A DNA stretch of 45,779 bases from Brachionus koreanus (taxonomy: Eukaryota; Rotifera; Eurotatoria; Ploima; Brachionidae): positions 1,393 to 47,171 of the forward strand of contig PJRA01000274.1 of assembly GCA_016987375.1 (NCBI GenBank), given 5' to 3'. The notes beneath the pieces are model-generated. The model made no database searches. It was not told the origin of the DNA and saw nothing but the letters and a program-made list of their open reading frames with translations. Position numbers and translations under genes: made by a program. Positions 1 through 12,392 of the stretch are shown here, in pieces (position 1 is the stretch's first letter; the number at the start of each line of letters is the position of its first letter).

Positions 1-328
1 TAGAAAAAAAAAACTAAAAAAGTGAATAATTTTTTTGGCTGTATATTTTAAAAATAACCAAAATGCAGTTGAACGTTTTTCTGTGATTCTTTCTTCGATA
101 CCATTAGTCTAGGCCTTCATAAATTAGTCTAAAATTTATATAAAATTTATAATATTTTTGCAAATTATATCTAAGAAATCTAGAAATAAATGATTATTAT
201 CAAGGCTAAAATAGAAGAATATAACTCACTGCTCTCTCAAACAAGAGTTTGAAGCTTCTAAAAATAAATTTTATTAAGACATGCATTTACTAGAACATTT
301 TATTTAAGTATTTCTACATATTAATAGA

Positions 329-3150
329 TTAAAAGTAATATATCCCCACCTGGCTTTGATCAGATCTTGCTGCCGGACCAGTTTGATTAGCATTTTGGGT
401 CGCATTGGTCATCGCATAAACCGGATTACTTTCCAAATTTTCATTTAGTTGTTTTTGCCTAACAGATTTGTCCAATTCAACTGAAAAATTATTTAATTTT
501 TCACCTAAAATTTTTCTTTTTTAAATTTCTTATATACTATTATTAATTACAACTTTTTTTATAGCTGCCTGATCTTCTACTTATAGTGTAAACCAAAAAT
601 ATCAAGAGTAGAACCACAACCAGAATCAGAAAACATGCCACTGCAATTACCACTATCAGCCAAGTTTCCATTCCATTTTCTAAAAATCAATTAAGTTCAT
701 TACAAAAATTAAATCTATTTATTAGCTAAACTTAATTAAAAAAAAAAGAAGAAAACCCGTAATAAATAAAATAAATAAAAAGCATGCTTTAAATAATAAA
801 TAGTCTTAACAGTTACGAAGTAAATGCTGAGAAAAGACTCTTCATTTTTTTTAAAAATGATAAAAATTAATATTTTTCAAGAAAAAATATTTTTTAATTT
901 TTTAAGTACACAACTTTTCTCAGCATATAAAATGAGCAATGTTAAGTCAAGCAAAGAAAAGTTCCAGTACCAACTGGGGGACATGTCGGATGGCCAGTAC
1001 TATTGCTAATAGAAGTTGATTCTAAAATTGTTGTATATTCTGTCGAATTACCTGTACTGGTAACATAAGTACTATCTGTACTATTATCTTCAGATAGAGA
1101 GATCGTGGTAAAAAAATTTTCAGTTGTTAGAGCTTATTTTTAAAAATTTAAAATTTAAAATAATGTTTAAAAATGTGACCCCCTTAGTCAAAAGAAAAAA
1201 ATTTCAAAATATACCTTCAGTTGACGATTTGGAGTGTAATAAAAATCGAGTTTGTGATTCATTTAAGTGTGTTGAATCAGCTATAATTGAATTGTAAACA
1301 GTACAAATTATCTCAATCACATCTTCATCTGCTTGTAATTCATAATTAAACAAATTGGAAGAATCATTTCTTAGAACAAGTTTGTTCAAATTGTCGAGTT
1401 TTACAAACTCGTACACCAAATTTTGGGACGGGTTAGCACACTCTATTTCACATAAAAGCTCAACTGAAGTATCAGTGTCTTGAAATACTATATTTTTTTG
1501 TTTAATTTTTGTTTGAGGTGGATCTTAAAAAAAATAGAATAAAATCTTCAAATTTTTTATTCCTTTCCCAACAGAATTAAAGCTATAGGTAAATAAAAGA
1601 CAAGCTGTAAAAAGAATATATTGATATTAGTGCATTCTCTATTTTTCTGATTGTTAAAAAGATTTAAATTAGAAGACAAAAATTTACATTCATCAAGATA
1701 TGGGTCTTGAAAATAAATAAAATTAAAGAATCACCAATTTAAAGATGAAAAAAAATTTAATAAATTTAAAAGTCACTCTGGATAAAGCATTCATTCACAT
1801 AGATGACTCAAGAATCTAATGATTAGCTTCTTTACTATTCAGGTTGTGAATTATTGGAACAGATTGTCACAATAGAGCATTTGAAATTAAGTTTTAAACC
1901 AAAAAATATTAGATTTTAAACAAACATTTCAAACAAAAAATAATAATTAAAATAAACTATTGCAGCTAAAGTGAGTTAATTTAATAAATTTTAATAATTT
2001 TTATAACGGATTTTTCTTGCAGTGAATAAAAATTGTCAAATGACTATAGATAAATATTGTTCATAATTCTACTTTTTGCAGAAATTTACAGGCTTAAAAA
2101 AATTAGTGAAAAAAATTGAATGTTTACTTTCAAAATTTGCTTCTACAATAATTTTTTTTGCTCAAAAATATTTAAAAATCTATTTTTAAATATAATTTTT
2201 TGAGAGCAATAATTTTAATTTCATCATTAATTAATAAACACTTCACATATTTTATAAAAGAGAATAAAAATCAAAGCTAAACATATATCAACATATCCTC
2301 GTGCTTCGTTACAGCATATTTTACATAATTTTCCTATAGTTTTATCTTTTTATATTATTAAAAATGATTCAAAGCTAGTTTTTGAATTTGAAAATATGTT
2401 TTAAAATAAGCTTTTTTCGCAAAATATATTTTTTTTATTTTTAAGCTTACAGGAAAATAGAATGGTATGAGTGTAATTTCTTGACATTAAATTCATTACT
2501 GGTGAATAGTCACTGTCGTAGCCATACCCGACAGTGTAGCTTACATTATTGACACATTTACCAACCTCAATTTGAAAATCTGCTTCTAGACAATTTAGCC
2601 AAGGTGAGCTACTCGTGCAATCGGTTGATTCTAGCCTAGAGTCATTGAATGTCAAATATTCCATTGGCAATGCTTGGTATTTATACATAATTGGAATATC
2701 TTTGTTGAATGTCTTAAGTTGAACATCAAAACTTTCGGTTGAATTTACCAATTTAGCTTGACCCGATATTGAAAGTGTACCATTCCAGTTTTCTAGGTCA
2801 TATGCAAATACACTAAATTTACAATAATTATTGTCTCTAATAGCGATAAAAGTATCTAAACCAGAATCAATTGCTTGAACTGATAAAATAGTTAGTAAAC
2901 GAAATGAATTAGTGCTATAAGAATTTGGAAAATAGTTCATTGAGTTCTCAATCAGAGTAACATTTGTTTGATTTGATTGACGGATCCAAGTTGGAAGGTC
3001 CTTTACTTCATCACATTGCAAAGTTAAACAATCTTGAGCTTTTATGTAACAAATGTTCGTTGAATTATTTTTGTCGTATTTACAAATATTGCTGCATCCA
3101 AAAGCTTGACGTATAAAAAATCCAATTAAAAGTGCATAAATCTTTAACAT
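329..3150 (-). CDS. Single-pass membrane receptor with Ig-like ectodomain
   Basis: Five exons: 2451-3150, 1215-1523, 971-1132, 551-679, 329-480. All junctions are GT-AG and phase 1, giving 483 residues. Exon 1 opens with a signal peptide (MLKIYALLIGFFIRQAFGC) and is rich in Cys and N-glycosylation sites. Exon 2 (103 codons) looks like an Ig C2-type domain: a PP start, a first Cys in VELLCEIEC and a second in IICTVYNS. Phase 1-1 exons are usual for Ig modules. Exon 3 is a Ser/Thr/Asn-rich stalk. Exon 4 holds one membrane helix (TWLIVVIAVACFLILVVVLL) followed by the stop-transfer residues SRRSGSYKK. Exon 5 is a short cytoplasmic tail with NPVY, a possible phosphotyrosine-type motif. The intron between exons 1 and 2 is long (about 930 nt). 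A CAG/GTGGGG site at 350 could be a donor, so the tail might continue off the window. Ligand and function are unknown. Confidence 0.75.
1524..2450 (-). other. Long first intron of the Ig-like receptor gene
   Basis: AT-rich sequence between two phase-compatible exons. I see no coding stretch in it. The intron is far longer than the other introns of the gene (about 70-90 nt), so it may hold regulatory sequence. Confidence 0.5.
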
Positions 3151-6116
3151 TTCTAAAAAAATTTAAATTTTTTTTTGAAATTAATTCAATAAAAAAACAG
3201 AAGCTTGTTTAACTATCTAAAATAATTAAGATTAAATTACTCATCACGGGTCTATATAAAAGATGATTTTCTCAAAGTTATCTAATAAATAAAGCAATTA
3301 AAATAGTATTTAAATTTACAAAATTAATCATTGCATTAGTTTATTCATAAAGTCATTAAAAAAATCTCATCAACTAGAAAGAGGAGAGATGATATAAATC
3401 ATTAGGACTATGGCATCTGTCTAAATTACACCACATAGAAAGATTTTGAAAAAATTCTTGATTAATATTTTTTTCTTCAAATCATTCAAGTCAGTCAATT
3501 TGGCTTAGAATATAAACTCCAAACATTTATTTGTGATTTTTTAATTTTTTAAAAAATTAATGTAATTTTACTTAAAGATAAATTTTTTTTTTAATTTTAA
3601 GAAAAATTTAAAATTTAGAAAACTCAAAAAACATCTGTTTCTATCCGAAAAATATTTTCAAAAAACATAAGAATCTCTAATTTTTTTTTAGAAGAGTCAA
3701 ACTACTCGTTTGGTTCTTCTAATGCTAAAAACTGAAAAAAATTAAAAAAATAATTTTAAAGAATTTAAGCTATTTTATATTAAAATAAAACTAAATTTCT
3801 TTATTTATTTAGAATTAATAAATTTCAAAACTCAAAGCACAAAAATTATATGCTCAATTAATTTTTTTATGAAAAAGAAATGAATGACATAATAAAATTT
3901 ATTTTTAATGGAAACTTGTTTCTTAATCTTTTGACTGAAATTTTTGAACAATTTAAATTAGAGTTATTCAAAAAAAAACATTAGTTAAAATTATTTTATT
4001 TTTACTCTATTTTAAACAAAACAAAAATAAAATACAGTTGACTTATTTAGTTAATAGATAATTTTGGTTTACGTTTGTAGCTTAATTTGAACATTTCTAT
4101 CAATTTCTTAATCTCAATTTACTAAACGCGCTTCGAATTATTGAAGCTAAAAGTCAAAAATTTGGCTATCTTTTTTCTATAAATGAACTATTCAAATATT
4201 AACAAAACAAAACATTTAAAGCAAAATGTTTGGCCATTTTGATCTCGGTTTAAGAAAACGGATTTGTTTGGCTTGCTAATTACAGCAAAGCTTAAAACAA
4301 AAGATCATTAGTGAAAGTACTAAGACCTTTATTAGCTAGCGACCAAGTCATTTAATATTAGGCTAAATATATTTTAATGAAACAAAACTATGATTTAACT
4401 TGTAATTAAGATAAGAATGTTAGAAAAAAAATTTTTTTCTTTATCTACAACGAATAGATATTGGACTCGAGCTAATTTTATTAATGTAATAAAATTGATT
4501 GATCCGAGCAACATGATAAGCGTTTGTGGCTTAACAAAGTCTCAATAAAATCCGTAACCATGTGATTGCAAATTCTTAAGGGACAATTTTTGATCAAAAG
4601 CTAACGAATTTTACTCGAAATAAATTTGAAACAAAAAAAAAGCTTATCATTAGTAAACATAAATTTATAATCTCTGTGTTTCTAAAATTTTCTTGCATTG
4701 AGCAAAATCTTTTAAATAAATTTTAGTTAAAATTGATTTACCTACGCCTAATCTTTTTTTGTTAGTTTAGCTTAGTGCAGTGTAAGCGACCATCTGTTTA
4801 AAATAGAATTAAAAATGATGATATAATATTTTTTTTATGATTTTAATCATAAGAATAGAGGATGACTAAAAAAATTATTTTTAGTTTTTAATTCGATTTA
4901 AACTTTAAGAGAGATTCAGAAACATTTAAAGAATAAATGTTACCATTCATTCTTTAAGGATATGACAAATTGAAAAAATAAATAAATATTTTTTAATATT
5001 CTTTCTTAAATGATTTAGAATAAAATTTGCTCAGCTCTCATAAGTTAATTAGACATTTTAAATTGATCCATTGACTTTATGATGTTAGCAGAATTATTCT
5101 AAATTAAAACACAGTCAATAGCAATAGATTTATTTATTTTATATATTTTTTTTATAGAGTAAAAGCAATAAAAATAAAAATTCAATTAAATCTATTATTT
5201 AAATAAAATAAAGCTAATATTTGTACACTTGCATAAAAAATGCCATTGGTGTTTGAATTAAATGCCATCGTCGGAAAAAGCCTTTTAGATTTTTATTATT
5301 TTAAAGCAGATATTTGAAAGAATAAATGTTCGACTAACATGATATGAATTTTTTTGTTCGATCTATTCAAATTTGTTAAACTTATCGAGAATCATTTTGG
5401 CTTTTTATATTAAAATAAACAAAATAATCAATATTTTTTTTAGAATTCTCTATTACGGTCAATAGAAGTTTATTTTACAAAATTTGTTAATCTATTTTGT
5501 TTTTCTCTTACAATCATTTTTATAAATTGATATTTTTTCCTCTGTCAAAAATTAAAGAATAACTAAAAATTAGGTATGATTGTGTCAATATTTAAAAAAA
5601 AAAAAAGATTTTTTTTTATTCTTAGTGAAAATTTTATTTAAAACAAAATATAGATCGCGTTTAATTAGCGATTAGTAATGAAAATTTTAGAATATAACCC
5701 TTTTAATTGCATTTCTTTAATAAATTTATTTATTTTTTTCTTAAGCTAACATTGATATCTAAAATTCTTTTTTTTTTAAAGATTATGCTTAAGTAAACTA
5801 GAAAATTAAGCTTAAATTTAATTTTATTTAATTAAAATATTAATTTTAAAGTATTAAAATAAATAAATTTTATCAATTTGATATATATCAAAATTTTTCA
5901 AAGTAAAAATGTCTCTAAATCTATAATCAATACGATGAAAAAAAAAGTTTTTTCAAAATTAATATTTTTATTTGCATCAAATTTATCTTAAAATGTTAAC
6001 TTTGAAGTTTTAAAAAAATAAGATAATAAATTATCTCCAAATTTAAAAAACTATCTTATAAAAAACCTTAAATAAAGTAAAAGAAACAAAAACAAAAATA
6101 TAAAAATTGAATTCAA
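3151..6116. other. Intergenic, AT-rich, no gene seen
   Basis: Nearly 3 kb between the divergent receptor and glycosidase genes. Every frame is closed by frequent stops. The one structured element I noticed is the hairpin at 3688-3722. A TATAAAAA at about 6100 lies just before the glycosidase start. Confidence 0.5.
3688..3722. repeat. Short hairpin
   Basis: Inverted repeat with arms at 3690-3702 and 3708-3720 around a 5-nt loop. If transcribed, all 13 positions can pair (two as G-U), and flanking T-A pairs extend the stem to 15. It is not next to a gene end, and the loop is small for a microRNA precursor. Function unknown. Confidence 0.5.
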
Positions 6117-8982
6117 ATGCTAAATCAATCGCTTAAACTATCAATTTTTTTTCTTGGTGTCACATTTTTTTGTGTTCATGGTAAATTTATCTAATCTCTA
6201 TGAAATTAAATAACACCAAACATTAAAGGCTTGTCATATGACTTAATCAATGACGGAAAATACATTCACCGTTCTTTAACAGATGGAAAATTCAAAATTT
6301 TATTAGTCACGAATGGTTCATACTTTTTATCAATTGAAAACAAAACATGGCTGGCCAGTTCTCCAGGAACATTTTTGAGAGCAAATGGTTTTAAATATTC
6401 AACTATAGACAAAACATTAATTCTCAACCAAACAAGTTCTTCATCGGGAAATGATACTCTAGGAAGATATCAAACTTTTAAACTCCACTACTCACTTTAC
6501 AATGATCCCACTACCATAGTTGATTATACTATATATACGTATGAAAATTACGATATGGTCAGATTTTCTCAAGTAAAATTTAGGAATATTTTATCAAAAT
6601 AGGAATGTTTTTTGATTTTTGAATAAAATATTTTATAGAAATTTCCTAATGGTGCTCGACGAACATCAATTAACAATTTTGATTCAGTTCTATCAGCATT
6701 TCCTTCATTTAAAGTTCAATCCATTTATCCGCAAGATGTCGGCTATTTAAGCTTTGGTGGCATGATGGCTGGAGATATGGAAAAAATATATGGAAAATGG
6801 AATTATTTAACTTTGAACATAAATGATGGTATCGGAGCTGGACCAATTGTAATGTTCGACACTTCTGGAAATACTTTAATTATATCTCAAATGAGTGAAT
6901 TTATGTCAACTTCACTTCAAAAAGAAGGAAGAAGTGGTGCTAATTTAAATTATGGTGTAATGAGTGGAGTAGACCAAATACCTGCCAATTATTCGGCTGA
7001 TTTTGTGGTGTTCTATAGTGACAAAGGTATCAATAAGGCAATGAAAGCTTGGGGAGACATGTTGATTAAATTTCATGGAAAAAAATTCAATTTAGTTTCC
7101 AACGACGTTACTAGTAAATATTTGTCTTATTGGATGGACAATGGAGCCTATTATTACTGGATTACTGAGAACGGCAAGACCTATCAAGATACAATAATGG
7201 ACATAGTTTCCGATTTTAATAGGAACAAAATTCCATTTAGATCGCTGCAATACGATTCATGGTGGTATGGGGCCCAAAGAGGCTTTAGACAAGGGTGTTA
7301 TGAATGGAATGGAAATAAACCTAGTGATAGATTTCCTCAAAGTCTTGAATATGTTTTTAAAAATACAGGTTTACCTATCACAGCTCATAATAAATTTTGG
7401 GATATCAAAACAGTTTATGCTAAACAATATGGTGGCAACTACAATTTTGTCTTAGATCAATTTACGGGTAAATCTCTTCCTGACGATCAAAAATTTTGGG
7501 ATGATCTTTTTCTTAATGGCACTCGATGGGGTTTGAGCACCTATGAACAAGACTGGCTTAACCATCAAACTTTTGATTTTACGCCATTAATGTCCGACAT
7601 TGCTTTGGGAAAACGGTGGCTAACACAGATGGGTAATGCTGCCTTAAAATTCAACATGACTTTACAGTATTGTATGTCTCTAAGTAGACATGTTTTACAA
7701 AGCTTAGAAATTGAAGCAGTAACTCAAGTCAGAGTTACTAACGATTATGCGACCAATTGGCAGTATGGTGGACAACAATGGAGACTTGGAGTATCAAGCA
7801 TTTTTTCATCTTCTGTTGGCTTAATGCCTTTCAAAGATGTTTATTGGACAACAGCTGTTCAAAGTGAAAATCCCTATGGCTCTAAAATTGTCAATCCTAA
7901 TACCGAATTGGACTCTTTAGTCTCAATACTTACAGGTTATTGATATTATTAGATTATTTTTTCTGAGTATAATAAGTCATTAGTAAAAATTACAGTCAAA
8001 TTTGTGATTAGACTGTTAGTTTTTTTTTATTGATTTTTAAAACTTTACTTATTGACTGAATATTTTCATTAAGAAATAAGTTAGGATACAGATTTATGTT
8101 GTGGTCGTAAAAATCATAAGAAAAAAATATGCATTTTATTATTTAATTTTTTTTAGTTATTCTTTATAAAATTTTGAAATAACAATTACGATGAATTTTA
8201 TGAAAAAAGTGAATTTTTTTATTTCTTTAATAAATTTAGGTGGTCCGGTTGGTCCGGGCGATAAAATTGGACTAATGAATCGCACGCTGATAATGAAATC
8301 TTGTAATGATGAAGGCTTGTTGTTGAAACCCAGCAGACCTGCTACTGCAATTGATGCACAAATTTATGCCAAAGCTCTGGGTGTCGCTTATGGTCCAAAT
8401 GGAGAAGTTTGGTCTACTTACACAAAAATTGGAAATTTTACTTTTGGAATTATTTTTGCTGCTGACATTAAATTGAGTTATACAGTTTTGCCAGAACAAA
8501 TGGGTTTTGAAGTTCAAGTAAATTAAATTTCGATTATTTTTAGAGCATTTAAATACCTTTATTAAGAATGAATCATATTTTTGGAGTTTTAGAAACTATG
8601 CAAGAGTTAAGCCCATGAAAAATATTACCATAGATAATGAGTGTACGATAAATAAATTTTGCTTGTTCCATATAACGCCAGCTATAACACTCAAGTAACT
8701 TTTTCAATGAAAAATTATCAGTTAAGATTTTTTTTAAGTAATAATCAAATTGTACTATTGGGTGAACAAGAAAAGTGGGTTCCAATGTCACCTCAGCGAA
8801 TTACTTCAATAAACAAAAATACAAATGCATTGACAATTGGATTAGATGGAGTTCCAGAAGAAAAAGTTTCAATTTCATTTTTGATAAATCAGGCATTTAA
8901 AAAAATTGACTGTAACTTTGGAGTTAATCAGCGAAAAATGACTGTATCTATTGATGAAAAGTTGAACTTAATTTGTTCCTAA
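6117..8982 (+). CDS. Secreted glycoside hydrolase, GH36/raffinose-synthase-like
   Basis: Proposed exons: 6117-6180, 6229-6572, 6639-7935, 8240-8517, 8546-8694, 8739-8982 (791 residues). The signal peptide is MLNQSLKLSIFFLGVTFFCV. The large third exon holds the TIM-barrel region. Recognisable pieces are YEQDWL, the stretch from QYCMS to TQVRVTNDY (compare the SDD acid/base motif of raffinose synthases), and GGPVGPGDKIG across the exon 3/4 junction, which parallels the SGGP...SD.VG motif of Sip1/raffinose-synthase proteins. The C-terminal VLLGEQEKWVP belongs to the final beta domain. The first Asp of the usual SDD is Asn here (TND), so catalysis needs checking. The junction between exons 4 and 5 would need an intron of only 28 nt, so the true splice there is uncertain (a GTTCAA donor at 8510 is one alternative). 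Clan GH-D membership is likely; substrate unknown. Confidence 0.6.
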
Positions 8983-9192
8983 TTTTTGGTGAAATGTTCT
9001 AAGATAAATTTTGGTAAATCTTAAAATAACTAGAAATTCAAGTGAATAAAATAAAATTTTTATTAAATAAAATTTTCAATCAAAAAAAATTAGTTAGCTT
9101 AGTTAGTAAATTTAAAGTTTAATTTGCTCATACTTTTATTTATTGTTGATTATTAAAAAATTGACTTAAAATTTAAATAAATTTAATTATTT

Positions 9193-9541
9193 TTAAAAAA
9201 TAAATCGAAAATCTGATGCTAAGATTATGATTATAAAATTAGAAAATAAAATAAAAAAATTTATCTTAAAAACACAAGAAGATGCTGATTTAGCAGTTGT
9301 TGTCGTTTCATTTTTAGATAACTCAGTAATTAAACTAGGTGTTGTCGAAATAGTTATGTTTCTTTCTGTAACTAGAAATTATTTCAGTTAATAATGATAT
9401 AAAAAGAATAAAATTACTTATTGAGACGGTCACTTCCCCAAAATTTGAAATTTCATTATTTTCACTAAGAGATACTTCATTCTCAATTAACGAAGCACTC
9501 ACTATGAAAGCTTGAATACAAAAAAGTAAAAAAAAAATCAT
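9193..9541 (-). CDS. Small secreted or GPI-anchored Thr-rich protein
   Basis: Two exons, 9418-9541 and 9193-9371, joined in phase 1 by a 46-nt GT-AG intron, give 100 residues. The N-terminus is a signal peptide (MIFFLLFCIQAFIVSASLIE). The middle is short, Thr/Ser/Asn-rich and carries possible N- and O-glycosylation sites (ERNITISTTPS, KNETTTTAKSASS). The C-terminus is a hydrophobic run (INFFILFSNFIIIILA) after a small-residue stretch, which fits either a GPI-attachment signal or a membrane anchor. It converges with the glycosidase gene, about 210 bp between stop codons. I do not recognise a family; a mucin-like surface coat peptide is a guess. Confidence 0.5.
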
Positions 9542-10017
9542 TCGAATAGCCTAAAGCTTTGCTTTTAATATTTTAAAATTATAAAACAAAAAGATAATTA
9601 ATTTTATTAAATTTAGAAATTTATAAATTTCGAGTTGCCGATGAATAATATTTTTCAATTTTGGAAATAAATAACATGTCAATTCATTTAAATTTACATT
9701 TCTCTTTTGATAGCTAATTGTTTTGGATTTATCGATAGACGAAGAACTCTTTTTAAAAAAAAAAAAGCATAACTATTTTACAGACAATTCTAAAATTAAA
9801 AATATGTCTAATGTAAAATTTTCTTTTTAACATAAATAATTAAAGTAACATTTATATTTTAAATATTTTTTATAAGTTAGCTTATTCCAGTCAATTAAGA
9901 GAAAAACTTTATCTATTAAAATTGATCATAGAAAATATCTTCAGGTCTATTAAAAATAGAAATAGAGATTTCTTATTACTCAAAAATTAATTTATTTATT
10001 TAGTATTTATTCTTATT
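9542..10017. other. Intergenic, no gene seen
   Basis: AT-rich sequence upstream of the small surface-protein gene, with no coding signal on either strand. Confidence 0.5.
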
Positions 10018-10787
10018 GAATAAATATAAATGGCACAGTTAGTGACATACACCTTTTTTTACTTTTGTTCTTCTATTAAGAAGTGTAGAAAAAAAATGGC
10101 GCAAAAGTTAAGTTTAATTTTCTATAAGTGTGGACAAGATCTTTCCAAATTTTTTTCAAAATTTAAAATCAGACTGATCCTAGCTTTAAAAAAAAATCAA
10201 TTCAAAAAGTTGAATTTTCGATAAGTTTCGATAAGTTGTATGTGAAAAATGTACGAAATCATCAGAAAAGATTTGTACAACTTGTAAAAAGTATGTTTAA
10301 AGCTGAAGTTAAAAGGCAATTCATTAGTCTTGGATAAAAAAACGTTGGCTAGAAATTATAGAAAAATATATAACTTTCAATAGAAAAAAAAAGGAAGTGG
10401 TAGACCTACGAAAATAGTGAGTTGACCCAAGAAACGAGTTGAACCAATGATTAAAGATCAGGTTGGCAATTATGTATTTTGGCCCGACTTAGTATCATCT
10501 CATTATCATTTCAATATGGTACAGAATTATATGTTAGATAAAAATATAAGTAATGTTGCCAAAAAAGTGAATCCAGCAAACGAAGATTGAGACCAATTGA
10601 AGATTTTTGCGGAAATTTGAAAGTTAANNGCTCTAGGCTCGATATCATATGTCGTCATGGAGTTCAATACCTTAAGTGATATTATTTTTTCAAAATAGGA
10701 AGGTTCAGTTATAATTTAAAAAAAATCTAAAGCCTTTGTTAAATAAAATTTTTTTATGAAAAAATAAATTTTGTGCCATTTTTATTC
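10018..10787 (+). mobile_element. Decayed Tc1-like DNA transposon
   Basis: Imperfect terminal repeats (10018-10037 and the reverse complement at 10772-10787) share GAATAAA...AAATGGCACA. Between them on the plus strand, about 10385-10640, broken frames still read GSGRPTKI and then FWPDLVSSHY...NISNVAKKVNPANED, the pattern of the Tc1-type transposase C-terminus (FWPDLASSHY...NFVPKEMNPPNVPE). In-frame stops and a length of about 770 bp, against 1.2-1.6 kb for intact elements, show it is dead and internally deleted. Two ambiguous bases (NN) lie at 10627-10628. Confidence 0.65.
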
Positions 10788-10997
10788 TACACCCGTTAGA
10801 ATATCAATTTTATCTTGTGTGGATGGCGTTGTTTGTCGAAGTCATCTCTTAGAGTTCGTAAGCATTTTTATATTATTCTGTCGTTGTAGATTTTTGTTCT
10901 TGCTCTGTTTGTTTTAATGAATCATAAGTGAAATTTTTATTGATATTTTTAGACAAAATAGAGAAACTTATTTTTAATTTTTTTTTGCATATATCAA

Positions 10998-11270
10998 ATC
11001 TGTTTGTATCAATTAAATTTAAATACCGATGAATCGTCTCCTGAGATAGACAGTAGTAAAAAAACTAAAATATATTGTAAAAACAATATTTGCTTATTAT
11101 CAATAATGATGTTCAATAACTTATTATTCAATTTAGATTTTTTTTGTGTTTTTTAGAATTAAGAAATAATATTCATTTTCAATGATAAAGATAAAAAATA
11201 AATAAAGCAAAATTTAATTTCAAATTGTAAAATTTATTATAATCAAATTTTAAATAAAAATTTTCTATTC
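10998..11270 (+). repeat. Dispersed repeat, copy 1
   Basis: Begins with ATCTGTTTGTATCAATTAAA and continues through AAATACCGATGAATCGTCTC. The same series of motifs returns at 15905-16140. Similarity is strongest over the first 45 bp and patchy afterwards. It lies between two transposon remnants and may be a non-autonomous element or a terminal piece. Confidence 0.5.
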
Positions 11271-11329
11271 AAAAATCATTTTAATTAATAATATTAAGAT
11301 TTTTGAAGCATAAACAAAAATAATCTCTC

Positions 11330-12080
11330 TGATGTTCTAGTGCTAATCAGAAGGAGAAAGTTCTGAAAAGATCTGGGCAATATGCCGGATGAGAAAGAAG
11401 TTTGTTAATTTTTTCGATTTTTTCCATTGTTCATACATTGTACAACTCTATGAAGTCTAGTGTTATCTTGAAGAGACAAACCTAGCTTTCGGTTGACCAA
11501 AAAAGAATATTTTTTTGAAGTGAATCATACATTCATTCGAATTGTTTAGAATAAAGATCAGAATTTACGATCTTATAGAAACCAGCTAAAAGTCTATTAC
11601 CCCTTGGTAATTTCACCCAACATACAACATCACCTTTTTATCAAAGCGTTTTCTTTGCACGACAGACTATACTTTTCAAGATGAATTCAATCATTGATTT
11701 CTGTTAATGAAATTTCGAAAAAAGATCCACTTCTCATTACAAATAGTTATCCGTCTGAAAAACCTTGAAACTAACTTTGAATATTAAGTAGTTTCTTACA
11801 AATTTCAATGCCTCGTTGAATATTATAATCTATCAAATCATGAGGAACAACTCGGCAACCTCTGTTTGCTTCGTTAATCAAACCAAGGTGACGAGATATG
11901 GTTCATTGTAAGGTCATTTAATAATACTAAGCTTGAGGCTGCTCTCAACAGACGCTTAGCATTCTGATCCAAAATGGCTGTTCAACCCTTTCTTTTTTTT
12001 CCTCTAAAGACTCGTATCACCACTATTATATTTTTAAACCAATTTAGTACCCTTCTTACTCTAAGCACATTTTCATGAGT
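11330..12080 (-). pseudogene. Degenerate mariner-family transposase
   Basis: On the minus strand, in shifting frames, I can read mariner landmarks in order: WFKN near 12040, ILDQNAKRLLRAASSL near 11960, ISRHLGLINEANRGCRVVPH near 11870, then KKVMLYVGW near 11640 and a HPAYCPDL-like end near 11380. The last corresponds to the HPPYSPDLAPSD box of mariner transposases. Many stops and frameshifts interrupt it. It is related to the fragment at 31960-32160, with which it shares ILDQNA and CRVVP. No clear terminal repeats were found. Confidence 0.65.
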
Positions 12081-12392
12081 TACTGCTTTTGCTCTAAGGC
12101 CTTTTTTCCAATATTTCTTTTGTATTCAAATTTCCTTTATCCTTTCTTTAAATGAGTCATTGATAAATGGCTTAATTTTTTTTTTGATGAATTTGTCAAA
12201 AAGTTTTTGAAATCTGTTAAAACAAACATTTTAGAGATTAATAAATCTTTATTTAAAAAAAAAAAGGTTTTTTTTCAACAACAAATTATACCAAACATTT
12301 TAATTACAATTAACTCCTAAAAAAATATTCGTTCAACATTTGTAGAAAAAATAAATAAAAATATTATTGGTTATCTTAATGAGTAAAAAATA

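Noticed and set aside
824..1009. Plus-strand frame of 61 codons
   Set aside because: It overlaps intron and stalk exon of the Ig-like receptor on the other strand, has no recognisable features, and the minus-strand model is phase-consistent.
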